Made by a program: the position numbers and the translations under genes
Shown here: positions 32,389-43,249 of the stretch, piece by piece
How the letters are laid out: each line of letters starts with the position of its first letter
Numbering within the stretch: position 1 is the stretch's first letter
Origin: Zingiber officinale
Lineage: Eukaryota > Streptophyta > Magnoliopsida > Zingiberales > Zingiberaceae
Assembly: GCF_018446385.1 (NCBI RefSeq)
Contig: NC_055999.1
Location: forward strand, 78,197,859-78,261,858
Direction: 5' to 3'
DNA length: 64,000 bases
The notes under the pieces: model-generated
Told to the model about the DNA's origin: nothing
Databases searched by the model: none
Seen by the model: the letters and a program-made list of their open reading frames with translations, nothing else

Positions 32389-35144
32389 GTGGAGGTAGAC
32401 GGTCTTGACCGTCTTGCCGCTTGGTTTCGAGTTTGCACTCTATCGTCCATCCCAACCTCTTTACTGCTCATACTGATCCCAGATTTACTACCTGCTGTGT
32501 CATTCTGCTTGGCTGGCAAGAATCTGTTCTTCCGGATTCCAGCTTGTACTTTTGTTTGCTGTGCCATTCTGTTTCCTATTGTGCCATCCTGATAGTCAGC
32601 CTGTTCCAGTTGTTGTTGCAGATGTGTGCTGCATTTCTGTTTGCTATCACTTTTCTTGACTGAACTCATTTTTCCTTTATTTGCAGAATCCAGTGCTCCA
32701 TTCATTTTCTGTGTCTGCCGATTCTGTTAGAAGGGAGTTGCTGGCAGTGTCGATACCAGATCAATTTCTTTTTCATTCATTACTCTAATATGCATCTGAT
32801 TCGCAAGCATTTGTCTTTTTGTTGATCTTGCTCTAGTTTGCACTGTCCATTGCTGCTGTGAATCCACCTCTACTGCTGTACCATCACCCAGATCACTGCT
32901 ACTGCTCCCAGCATAACTGGTATCAACAAAGCCCTGCATTGGGGATGAGTAGTCTTCACCTGAATCCGATTGCTGCAAGTTGGTGGAGTCTGAATTATCT
33001 TAACTGCATTCCCTGCTATCACTAGTCTCAGACAGAAACTCTGAATGGGTTGGATGGTTGATAGGCTGTGGTTGTAACTTCTATGATACACACCTTGCTT
33101 GCTATTCAGTGTTAATCAGTATGCCCTCTGATTTTGTTGCTACATCCCTTTGTGTCTCATTCTGAATGCATTGCCCAGTGACAAAAAATCCAATCTGTGC
33201 CCTGCGTGGAAGACATATTCCAGTGCCTGTAATCCACTGCTCAGTTTCTGCACCTTCCAGTTGTGCTTTGTTCTGAGTGCAGTTCCCAGGTTCTGATAAT
33301 TCAATCGGGCCTTGGTGTACTTCTGTTGGATCATTGCTGCTTGAACGTTTAGCTGTGAACATTTCTGATGAATGCTGCAACAGGTCCTGTGCTATTCCAG
33401 TGTGATCTGAGCTTCTAGACTTATGAGCTGAAGGTTGTAGCATAGGAGCTGAAGGTTGTAGCATATCGTGTGCACAGTTGTCATTCAAACCAAACGCCTT
33501 ATGTAGATTCTGTTTCTTCCTTTGACGGAGCTTGTGACTTACTGGTTTCGGCCTTCGGCTGCTAGTTTTGAAACCAACCCTCAAGGGTTTCTTTCGAATT
33601 GCTGAGTGAAATTTTCGCTGCATTGTAGTTTCCTTTGCATCCAAACTTTTATCCCTGCTGCCAGTGGACCTCAGTTCCTGACCTTTCTGGGGAATTACTC
33701 CATCTGTATACAGTGCGGTTTTGGCCTTTTGATTGTGTGCTTTGTATAAAGTAGAAGTTTCTTGTGCTGGCCTTTGATCTGGCAAGTTTCTAGACCCAGT
33801 GGCTTGTGAAGATTGAGAAATATTTGTGCCAGTCTGTTGCTGAAAGTGCTCCTGTCCTTCTGATTCCCTGGTACTAGGTTGATCCTGCACAAGTATGGCA
33901 CTCAATGTTGATCGCTGGACCCTCTGCTTGTTGCAGCACTGTAGCGTGCCATTTTTTTGTGCAGGTTCTGAAATCCTTGCTGTAGTCCGTTGTAGCGTGC
34001 CTTTTTTTTTTGCAGGTTCTGAAATCTGCTGTGCAGGTTTTGAAATCTGCTGTACAGGTTCTGAAATTCTTGGTGCAGTCCGCTGTGCAGGTTCTGAATC
34101 CGGATTTTCTGAAGTTCCACCCTGTACAACATTTGCTGTACCTGGCACTACAATTTCCCCTTCTTCATAACCATTATCTTCTCCTCTTCGCTGCCCATTC
34201 GACCGTGAGTGAGTAGTATCCTGCATTTATGTCCATTGCCTCTCGTTCACAACTTTCAATCTGTGAACTCCATGCTCATCGACTGCCGGTGCCTTTTGGT
34301 TTAGCGGTGAACAATTTTGCTGGAAATGACCCAGTTTATTACATGCCAAGCACAACTTGATTGCAGCCTCAAAGCTTATCTCCAAATCCATCTCTCTGTT
34401 GTCTGGTAACGTCACTGGAATACTCGTCGGCAGTGGCTTAGTGACATCTACCTCCACCAATACCCTAGCATAACTGATTCTTTCCTTGTCTTTCGTGACT
34501 CGATCCGTATAAAGTGGGTTGCCCACCATTGACGCTACCTTGCTAAGCCCTGATGGAGTCCAGCAGTTCAACGGTAACCCAAAAATCTGCATCCAAAGCG
34601 GCACCTGCGTTTGCAGCTCAATCTGGAAACTGAAACACGGTGGGATGAGCTTCATATATAACGAGCAGCCATGGATGACATATGGTCCGCCTTGCAGCAC
34701 TCAGTCAGCGTCCTCCTTTGTATCAAATTTGAAGACGAGCCAGAGGGTATGATGATGAAACAATTTGTGAGGCGCCCTCCATCGTCTCGTAAGCTCCTTC
34801 AACGCCAGCCACCCTAGGAATCTTCCAATGAACCGCCCTATGAGGCAGTGCCCCATCGCTCTTTCAATGGGCTCCATGTCAGTAGCTGAGAGCAGTGCTC
34901 TGTTCCCTTGCTTCGGCACCCGGCTGAGCGCCATATCCCCGTTGCAGTGACGATTATCCTTAAAAAGGTCTGACCATCGTTTCCCTGGCGTAGTCTGCGT
35001 AGTTCGCGCCTGGTTCACCACTGGGGCCTTTGCCCTCCAAGCCCGTGAGGTTTCTCCAGTCGTCGGCTGCCGTGTGGCCGGCGGTACCGCCGGCCTCACC
35101 ATCCTGCACTTCAGAAATCGCAACGATGAAGATGTACAGTGCAC
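32385..35144 (-). pseudogene. LINE ORF1: DUF4283 and zinc-knuckle RNA-binding protein
   Basis: ORF1 of plant L1 elements binds the element RNA. The frame starts at or before 35144 and stays in one phase down to 32385. DUF4283 is recognisable (IGRFIGRFLGWLALKELTRR, FKFDTKEDAD, VLQGGPYVIHGCSLYMKLIP, VPLWMQIFGLPLN, GLSKVASMVGNPLYTDRVTK, YARVLVEVDV), followed by the CCHC knuckle CLACNKLGHFQQNC (about 34350-34310). The rest is a long low-complexity tail with SEPAQQISKPAQQI repeats. In-frame stops at about 34701, 34227, 33102 and 32727 interrupt the frame, yet the phase is kept throughout. The final stop overlaps the ORF2 start as ATGA (32388-32385). Confidence 0.88.
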
Positions 35145-36334
35145 GGATACTTACAGTCGTTGATTTAGGGGTTTTGACTTTCTTAATCCTTCGAGACTCG
35201 ATCTGGCCGCCCAATGCTCGGTCACATGGCCCTTGACTCAGTCAAACTTTTGCTGATTCAGATATGTGTTACTGACAGAGTCGTCGTTGTTGGCTTCCAG
35301 TGAGACAGATGATGCAACAGAGCCACTTAAGTTAAGCGGGTTGCAGATCTCGCATTACCGGAATCTGCACTCCAGCCCGATCCAATAACCCGATCCAATA
35401 ACTTTAGAATTCAAACCGCACAGCTCAGCCAGCCTCGATAACCGTGCATCCTTATCTTATGTTCGCTGCTCTGTGATTGGCCAGTGCTAGGGTTTCTGCA
35501 GTCACCCGTTGGCGCGGAGGTCGGCGCGACGGACGATGGTCGGCTTCGTCCTCCTCATGCTCTCCGTCAATAGCGACCCCTCCGGTACTAAGCAGAGGTA
35601 CCCAGAAGACGTTCCTCGTGGCACTGCCGTGGCAGCACTTCCTCTGATCGGCGCCCACCTTCTCTGGTATACCACTTCTGTTGTTACCTGTACTTGCGTT
35701 TGTTCCTGTGTGCAGAGTTGATGCGCTGTGGTGATGACACTCAAAGTGAAGGTTCCCCAGAAGACATTCCTCTCGGCGAGCCCGCGGCAGCTCTTCCTCT
35801 GACGCTGTTCTCCCTCAGCGTCACCAGTGCCTCATTGTCTCCCTGAGGTATGAAGTGCTTCTCTGGTATAACTCGTCAACGATTATCTGTGTCTGTGCTT
35901 GCTTCTGTGCGCTGTGCTTGTTTCTGTATGCCGTTGTAACTTACCCCGTGCCACCCGACTGTTCCTCCTTCCAACGGATCCCAGACCTCTGGCCCCTCAA
36001 TCTGCCAGCAGATGTCGCCGCGGCAAGTCGCGACGGGAGAGCAGCGCTCTCTGAACAAATGTTGAGCAGGTGAGTCCGGAGGTTTGAAATGCTCCCTTAA
36101 GGAACTGTCGGAGGCCTCACGCCGTCACAATGCCGACGGGAGGTTATGTATGCCTTCTCCAAGGGCTCTGACGCCCCCTTCTCTGACACCCCCTTCTCCA
36201 AGGGCTCTGACGCCCCCTTCTCTATCTTCAACCTATTCCACACTGTTCCCAGCAGCGAGCACTCACCCTTGAACCTCACCAATGGAGGAATTCGCCGAAG
36301 CTCTAGAGAGAAGCCGACTGAGAGCTCTTTCACC
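35145..36334 (-). other. LINE 5' region with partly duplicated segments
   Basis: GC-rich sequence upstream of ORF1. Two similar segments occur in tandem: CCAGAAGACGTTCCTCGTGG at about 35602 and CCAGAAGACATTCCTCTCGG at about 35757, with CTCTGGTATA at 35661 and 35860. Near the outer end a 40 bp unit on CCAAGGGCTCTGACGCCCCC is repeated (36158-36218). This is the likely internal promoter region, but no promoter element can be proved. Confidence 0.6.
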
Positions 36335-36349
36335 CACTTCCTTGGACCC
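36335..36349. repeat. Target-site duplication of the LINE, 5' side
   Basis: CACTTCCTTGGACCC; partner at 26865-26879. The T gag sequence resumes without loss directly after it. Confidence 0.92.
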
Positions 36350-37060
36350 TTGCTTCAGGGCAAAGAGGTTGATGCTCGTCTTCTGGTAGCGTCGGCTGTT
36401 GACGAAATGATGTTGGAACGCGGCTCGGAAGTCTTTGAAGCTTCGTATCGAGCCGTCCGGCAATCTTCTGAACCAGCGCTGCGCCGACTCGGAGAGAGTC
36501 ATGAGGAAGATTCAGCACTTCACTTCGTCTGTATATTAGTGCAGTGTGGCTTCATTATCGAACCAATCCAGATGATCATCTGGGTCGGTCGACCCATTGT
36601 ACGTCCCGATCGCCAGCGGGGCGTAGTGTCGGGGTAGAGGGTCTTGTAAGATCTCTTCTGAGAACTATCGGTTGATCCGTTCGGGAGACTCGTTGGCTCG
36701 AGGCGCCTTGCCTTTTCGTGCATCACGAACGGGAGCATCATCTGGAGATCCCCGCTCCTGGTGCGCTTGGGTTATCTCCGAGGGGTTCTGGAACAAAGCT
36801 CGATGGAAGGGGATTGGCACGGGCGGCGCTTCCCCCTGTGTGCCAGTCGACCTTCAGTTCTGTCTCCATACGGAGAGTTGCTCTACTCCGTCTTCTTGCC
36901 CCGCTCGCCTATCGGCTGTTGATGTGGCAAGTTGCAGCATTAGCCGATTGGCTAATGCTTGTTGTTGTTGCTCGATCATTTTTCCTGCTCGGGTTTGAAC
37001 GAGCATCTCCAGCTCCTCCTGAGTGAGCGTCACGATGGTGAGTTGTCCAGCGTCTTCCAT
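36350..37060 (-). pseudogene. T-family gag N-terminus (right arm, first gag)
   Basis: Starts MEDAGQLTIVTLTQEELEML at 37060, 26 bases inside the PBS, and continues with MIEQQQQALANRLMLQLATS, a proline-rich linker, INR*FSEEILQDPLPRHYAP, YNGSTDPDDHLDWFDNEATL and the gag core MTLSESAQRWFRRLPDGSIR (36502 down). The frame is interrupted by stops after VEQLSVWRQN and in two further places, then by the LINE after NLFALKQGSKE. The other half is at 26864-25540. Confidence 0.85.
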
Positions 37061-37085
37061 CTTTTCGGCTCAGATGCAGGTGACG

Positions 37086-37103
37086 TTCCTACAGACGGCG
37101 CCA
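37086..37103 (-). other. Primer-binding site of the T family (right arm, outer)
   Basis: Plus strand TTCCTACAGACGGCGCCA, one change from the intact form at 54240-54257. It is four bases from the LTR edge. Confidence 0.82.
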
Positions 37104-37107
37104 AATA

Positions 37108-37546
37108 TGATCCTATCCTAAAGTCGGGAAGATGGATGCTGGGGATGTGGTGCTTCTGCTGACCTCCTATGGACCTCGCTCCGACCTGCAACATAGCAAA
37201 CGTCAGTGCCAAGCCAGGGAAGGAGTCCCCAACGATGACCCTCCGACGCTCAAGTCAGTCTTCGGCGAAGAAGAAGAAACAAGTAGCATAGCAACAAGAA
37301 GACTGTAACGCAACAATAAATATCGCAAATCTCCGTCGATGCTTAGACCCCCCTTTATAGAGAGCTCTGGAAGTGTGTGTGCACACTTCCCAAGGTGAGC
37401 ACGCTTTTGAAAGCCTTACCTGAAAAGATTTGTCAGTAAAGTGTCCTTGACACAGTATCTTAACGGGTCGAGCATATCTCTAAAGTGACAGTGGAAGGTT
37501 CCGTCGTACGATCCTCTGTCTGATCATGTCATCTGTCAGTGGCACT
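37108..37546 (-). repeat. T-family LTR, truncated (right arm, outer)
   Basis: Starts TGATCCTATCC and follows the complete LTR (19767 onward) through the TATA region (TATAGAGAGC at about 37356) to CTGTCAGTGGCACTC, then stops at about 37546 in unrelated sequence. The U3 outer part is missing, so this end of the T insertion has no visible target duplication. Confidence 0.82.
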
Positions 37547-39330
37547 CCGAGAAAACACGGGCTGGCAATCTCCTTAGTCACGGTAGAGAATGTCGCGGGC
37601 GTTGACAACAGCATTGGGTGATTGGCAATCGGTGTCTGTGGCTAGTGAGTGCCGGTGACTGTGTCGGGAGGTCGATGATCGACAGTCGCTTCGGTTGCCA
37701 CGTTCGTCGTAGCAGTGGAGTCTCGTCGTGCGGCGTGCGCGTGCGCGTGCGGCGTGCGCGTGCGCGTGCGGCGTGCGCGTGCGCGTGCGGCGTGCAAACT
37801 GTGTGATTGAAAAAAATAAATAAACAAAAACAAAAAAAAAAGAAATGCGAGAAAATTAAAGTTTGATTTTTATTAATCAAAATGAAAACATTACGTTTTT
37901 TTTTGTTTTTTTATTACTGCATGATTAATTAATTGGAATTGAATTATAAATTTTAATGTTCCAATTAATTGGGCTCGGCTCATATTAATTCTAATAGAGC
38001 ATATCATAACAAATAGGTCAGATTTATTCTAAAGAGGCTGATTTGATCAAATGAATCAAATTTATTCTCATAGGCTAGATTGAATCAAATATGTTAGATT
38101 TAATTTGACAGGACTTGGTTTGATCTATAAATCAACTTAGGTTAAATAATAACAGTACATATGTATAGAAGATCTCTGTCCAATTAAATTTATTCTAATG
38201 AGAACAAAGGACCCATCTAATACTTAAGATTCAGTTTCCTAAATCAACGGTAGAATGATTATATGCCATAGTAATAACCAATTGACCGGTCCAGATGTCA
38301 GTCTACTGAAACTCTTCAAATAAAGAAAATTTGTTTTTCTTATTGCTTATATTCCGTGTATTGGTTCTATGCTTATGTGTGAATTGAATTTAACTGATTT
38401 TATTATTGGTTTTCCACTTTTGTAATATGTTTTTATTTTCAATTTCAAATGTCACATATGATATACACAATAACTCGTCACAGTGTGCGACGAAATGAGT
38501 TGATGGGGTTAATCAGGAGATAGAGTATGGCCCAGTTCATGGAGTCAAGGGACATATTGGAAGGCTTGATCGATTATTCTGGAAACTCAAGATAAAAGAT
38601 TTTCCAATCTTGGATAATTTCAGGATTTGAGCTTTGGTCTGATCACTACTGATACACCACAATGAAGTAGCACATCATTTATAGGGGCTCTCTGAAGGGT
38701 GTATCTCATATGTAGAGTTGTGTGTCAAGCTACTTCATTATATGGAGCAAGAGGATCCTGAAGAGTTTAAGGAGGATCTAGAAGAGGATCCAAATGTGGA
38801 TCCTATAGAGAATCTTGAAGCTTGTCTACCTACGATTGCTCTAACTAACTCCAGGATGAAAGATATTGTGTTGACCACTGCACTAGTATTTGTCCTAGTA
38901 GGAGTGGTGTTAACCTATTTAATTTATTAGAGTTATGTTGTTGTTACTGTTATTATATACGAACAGTTTTAACCCATTTAGTTTATAAAAGTCATGTAGT
39001 AGATACTATCGTTATATATGAACAATGTTATTTTATAAAAAAGTTATGTTATGTGTTAAAAAATTAGAAAGAGAATATTATGTGTTAACCGTCTTAAAAG
39101 AGTGATTAGTTCATTTAAATGATGAGTTAATTTCATGATTTATTTACTTAATGATTAGTTCATTTGATAGAATGTGTAATATAATTAATCAATATTAGTT
39201 AGATTGAATCATACTAATGATAAGTGGAAACGTAGTTGCTACTTAATTTTATAAATCAACTCAAATTAACATTGAGTCAATCATTAATTGCATGTATATG
39301 AACTATGCTGAATTACTAAATAATGTGTTT
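37547..39330. other. Intergenic stretch, AT-rich after a GC-rich microsatellite
   Basis: 37733-37797 is a compound (GCGTGC)n-type tract with three 20 bp units on GCGTGCGCGTGCGCGTGCG. From 37800 the sequence is AT-rich with no gene I can support. A 70-codon frame at 38718-38930 (acidic, with a hydrophobic C-terminal segment) resembles nothing I recognise. Confidence 0.6.
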
Positions 39331-39369
39331 ATTTATATTAGACAATAGCAACTAAGAACATAGTAGCTG

Positions 39370-40196
39370 AACTCAATAAGAGAGAAATTATATGAGGATA
39401 ACTATAAGATATGACATCATAAGATACAATATGTTCTTGAGGAATAAGAAGTTCTAGAAGTTGTAAATCGGTTGATGGAAAAACCTATAGATGGTTCTAC
39501 ATTACAGCATAAATGTGATCTTGATGTCTATAAGGCATGAAAGAAAAAGAACTCCACTGCTAAGGGAATATTGATTAGTTCAATAGTAGATGACCTGATA
39601 TTTGAGTATTAGTCATTACCATCAGCTCATGTAGTCTGGGTTGCCCTGAGAGAAAAATACAGTGGAGTTAGCTTGAGCAAGCTTCGTCAGCTGACAATTA
39701 AGTTTAACAGTTACAAAAAACACCTGAATATTACCATTTCCCAACATTTGAGGCAAATGACTAATATGATTTGAGAGTTAAAGATTGTTAGTCATGAGTT
39801 AACTGATGAACAATCTATTTAGGAAGTAATATGTTTCCTTCCTGATTCTTAGGTAATGATAAAATAGAACATTATACATAGTGAAAGTATCAAAACTTTC
39901 ACTAACGTCTCATGCTATGTTGAACTTGAGAAGGAGATAACTAAATCCATAAGGATTTCTAGATAAACTTTTGTAGTTGAAGGTTCTGTTGTAGCATCTG
40001 AATCCAAGAGTAAGAAAAAATGGTTCAAGAAAGGAAAGGAAAAGGGAAAAGAAACTAGTGTTGCTGTTGGATGAGACCTAATCAAGAAGAAGTTTAAAGG
40101 AAAGAAGTATTGTAAAAAACCTAAAAACAAGTTGACTTGCTATAACTGTGGCAAGAAGGGCCACTTTGCTCGGGAATGTACTGAGCTGAAAAGGTA
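39370..40196 (+). pseudogene. Copia gag remnant with zinc knuckle
   Basis: Translation in mixed frames shows the UBN2-type gag: EVVNRLMEKPIDGSTLQHK, DVYKAWKKKNSTAKGILISS, LPSAHVVWVALREKYSGVS, and LTIKFNSYKKHLNITISQHL. The zinc knuckle CYNCGKKGHFAREC is intact at 40138-40179. At least four in-frame stops break the gene. Confidence 0.83.
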
Positions 40197-40235
40197 GATT
40201 CATATTTAACCTCTTTTCATGAGCATTATATTGCT

Positions 40236-42800
40236 AGTATAGTGTTATTTTATGCTTATCCTTTGTGGATTATAGATTTAGAAGCAATGAACCATGTAGC
40301 TCATGATCAAGCTGCATATGTGGAATACCGTTGGGTATCAGTTAAAGTCAAAGGAGCTGACACTTGCAAACTCAACCTATGTGGTGGACGTATCTTATTT
40401 CTATATGATGTCATGCATGCTTATGAGATTCAATGGAATCTGGTTTCCATTACTAGTCTGCTTGATTTGGGTGATTGTATAAACTTTTACGATAATTGTG
40501 TAGAACTTAGTATTAACTCTATGTTAATAGGGTATGGTTATGTATCAAATGGTTTCATGATTCTTGATATAGAACCAGATATTAATTATGGTATTAATGA
40601 CTATTTTTCAAATATTACTCTTACTAGTGATGTTGATGTAAATGATAAAATTTGACATGCTAGATTAGAACATATAGGACAAGAACGAATGAATATATTA
40701 GCTAAAGAGGGTTTTCTTAGCACTCATGCTAAGGTTATCTTGTTTATATGTGAGTTTTGGTATGTTGGATAGACATAAAATCATATTTGAGTAATCTGAG
40801 ACCTTGAGGGTCAGCTACCTACGTTCATGATAAGACTCACAAATATGAAAAATTAGGACTCAAGGGTAAGAATTGTATCTTTATAAGATATTATCGTATT
40901 TCTAAGAGTTATGTTTTCATTGTTGAATAATAAGATGAAACCATCTCTAAAATATAATCAAAAGATGCTACTTTTCTTAAAACTAAGTTTGAAATTGATA
41001 AGACAATTTCTTTATTTGCAATAGAGGAGGAGGATAATATTCCTTTATCAACAAATCGGATATCACGAGAGATGTCTGAATCTAGTCAACCTAGTAAGAG
41101 TGATTTGTCATTGAATGAGTTAGTTTCTCAATAGTTTAACTTACAAAGAACTAGTTGTCAGATTATTGCTCAGATAAAGTTTGATATTAAGAATGAGGCA
41201 TTAATGATTCTTCCAGTTGATGATAAGGTACCCGAACGATTGCCAAAGCATTGAGAAGCTCAGTTAGAAAAAAATAGAAAGTTACAATGGATGAAGAAAT
41301 GAAGTTTATGAGAAAGAATTAAGTTTGAGATTTAGTCGATCTTCCTCCGAGCCGAAGGGATATTGGAAATAAATGGATTCTTAAAATTAAGAGGAAAGCA
41401 GATAGATAATCAATTAATCGATATAATCTCGTTTAGTTGCAAAAGCATATACCTAAATGAAGGGTATCAATTTTGAAGAGACATTTTCCCATGTTGTGAA
41501 GTTTGTGTCAGCACGTGTCATTCTAGCAATAGTAGCACATTTTGACTTGGAATTACATCAGATGGATATAAAAATGACTTTACTTAATAGTAATCTTGAC
41601 AAGGAAATCTATATGACACGGCAGAAGGTTACATTGCTAAAGACTATAAGAATAAAGTATGTAGACTTAAAAAGTATATATATGATCTAAAGCAAGTATC
41701 AAAATAATGGAATATAAAATTTAATGAAGTTATTTTATCTTATGATTTTGAAATGATCAATGAGGATCATTGTTTTTATCTAAGAAAGGAAAAAAGAAAA
41801 ATTGATCATCTTATCATTATATATTGATGATATGCTAATAGCTGAAAATGATATAAAGTTTGTGATAGAAGTTAAATCATGAATTTCATCATAATTTGAC
41901 ATAATAGATATGGGAAAAACTGAGTATCTTTTAGGAGTAAAGATCTTTAAAGATCGATCAAAAAGGCTTTTGGATTTGTATCAAGAGGCTTATATCACAA
42001 GATGCAACAATACTTCAATATGTCAGATTGCAACATTAAACAAACACTTGTAGCGATAGGAACTGTTCTTAGCAAAAGTATATATCCCAAAATTCCTAAA
42101 GAAATAGATGAAATAAAAAAAAATCATATGTCCATGTCATTGGTAGTTTAATGTACATTATATTATGTATATATCTTGATATTAGTTATTTTGTTGGCTT
42201 AGTTAGTCGTTTTCAATCAAACCTAGGATCGAGACACTGAAAGCGGTGAAGAGAATATTTAAATATCTCAAAGGGACAACAGATTGTTATTTCTATTTCC
42301 AAGGATCTAAGATGAATCTGAAGGGCTACACAGATGCATATTGAGCAAGATACCTTGATGATAGAAAATTTATATATGGTTATACCTTCTTGTTGAATAG
42401 TGGCACCATCTCACGGAACAACAAAAAGCAGTCTTGTATAGCATTGTCGATAATGGAAGATAAGTATGTGGCTTGTGTAGTAGTTGTGCAAGAAGTTGTC
42501 TAGTTAAGAAGGTTCCTTAAACATCCAAAGATTGCCAAGAACAGAGAAAGTCCTATTATAGTGTATTGTGACAATCAAGCAGTCATAGCTTTTTTTAAGG
42601 ATCTCAAATATCACAACAAAGACAAACATATAGAAATTAAGTTTAATTTTATAGGGGATATTGTTGACAAGAAAAAAATAATTCTTAAGTATATCCCAAC
42701 ACGTGTTATGCTTATAGATCATTGTACTAAGTCATTGACTAAAAAGTCATTTCAAAGATATGTGAAGTCTTTGGACTTTGAAAAATATAACACATTATAA
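40236..42800 (+). pseudogene. Copia pol remnant (integrase core missing)
   Basis: The segment 40242-40655 corresponds to the protease end and GAG-pre-integrase region (WIIDLEAMNHVAHDQAAY, LVSITSLLDLGDCINFYDN), followed by HARLEHIGQERMNILAKEGF at about 40655-40715. The integrase catalytic core is absent: the next recognisable piece is its C-terminal part (AYVHDKTHKYEKLGLKGKN, about 40815-40875). RT follows (INFEETFSHVVKFVSARVIL, LHQMDIKMTLLNSNLDKEIY, catalytic IIYIDDMLIAENDIK at about 41815-41860), then RNase H (IIVYCDNQAVIAFFKDLKY, KYIPTRVMLIDHCTKSLTKK, 42560-42780). Stops and frameshifts are frequent. Confidence 0.85.
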
Positions 42801-42809
42801 AGACAATTA

Positions 42810-43246
42810 GAGCATCTCCAATGGGGGATATTTGGAGGGGATATTTCTCCAAATATCCCCCTCCCCTCAAATATCCCCCATTGTGGGGGATATTTGAGGG
42901 GTGATTGGAAATCACTGGGCACAAATTTGTGCCCGGTGATTTCCTTCTTGTGGGGCCCACCAAAATGGTGGGTGCCATTGTTTTTGATTTTTTTTATTTT
43001 TTTTAAATTTAATTAAATCTTATGGGGCCCACCAAAATGGTGGGTGCCATATTGTTTTTACGTTTGTTTTTTTTAAATTTAATTCAATTAAAAAATGAAA
43101 AATCTTGTGGGACCCATAAATATTTGATTGGTGGGGTATTTCATTGTGAAAGTTAAGATATTTGAATAGTAGGATATTTGAAGAATGATATGGAAGTGGG
43201 GGCCACAAATACTTGGGAGAAATATCCCTAGCAATTGCGGATGCTC
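42810..43246. mobile_element. Tourist/Harbinger-like MITE (437 bp) with TTA duplication
   Basis: The ends GAGCATCTCCAATGG and its inverted partner CAATTGCGGATGCTC form terminal inverted repeats starting GAGCATC. TTA directly flanks both sides (42807-42809 and 43247-43249), the duplication expected for PIF/Harbinger elements. The interior has the inverted GGGGATATTTGGAGGGG / CCCCTCAAATATCCCC near the left end and two tandem copies of a 57-60 bp segment on GGGGCCCACCAAAATGGTGG. No transposase is encoded. The insertion point is right after the Copia pol stop. Confidence 0.88.
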
Positions 43247-43249
43247 TTA

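Larger units (their letters stand above)
26880..36334 (-). mobile_element. Full-length L1-type LINE, decayed, inserted in T gag
   Basis: About 9.45 kb between 15 bp target duplications. On the minus strand it has a 5' region (36334-35145), ORF1 with DUF4283 and zinc knuckle (35144-32385), ORF2 with AP-endonuclease and reverse transcriptase (32388-29028), a 2.1 kb 3' region, and a terminal A-run (T-run on the plus strand at 26880-26888). ORF1, ORF2, A-tail and variable-length duplications define a plant L1 element. It is pseudogenised by stops and frameshifts in both frames. A second copy of the same family lies at 60089-64000. Confidence 0.92.
18253..37546 (-). mobile_element. T-family Tat-like Ty3/gypsy sequence, right arm (LTR-internal-LTR-internal), split by a LINE
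   Basis: Read on the minus strand from the right: 5' LTR (37546-37108, outer part missing), PBS (37103-37086), gag (37060-36335 and 26864-26080, interrupted by the LINE), protease (26080-25540), minisatellite (25365-24440), antisense gene (plus strand 21300-23826), PPT (20796-20780), LTR (20779-19767), a second PBS (19762-19745) and a second gag (19720-18345). The order LTR-internal-LTR-internal is what unequal recombination between LTRs yields. As in the left arm, no RT, RNase H or integrase lies between protease and minisatellite. Confidence 0.85.

Noticed and set aside
37733..37797. GC-rich alternating (GCGTGC)n tract as a regulatory or Z-DNA element
   Set aside because: It is a simple microsatellite at the edge of a truncated LTR, with nothing nearby to regulate.
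38718..38930. 70-codon frame with acidic N-part and hydrophobic C-terminal segment
   Set aside because: Lies in AT-rich decayed sequence, no recognisable family, no supporting context; too little to call a gene.
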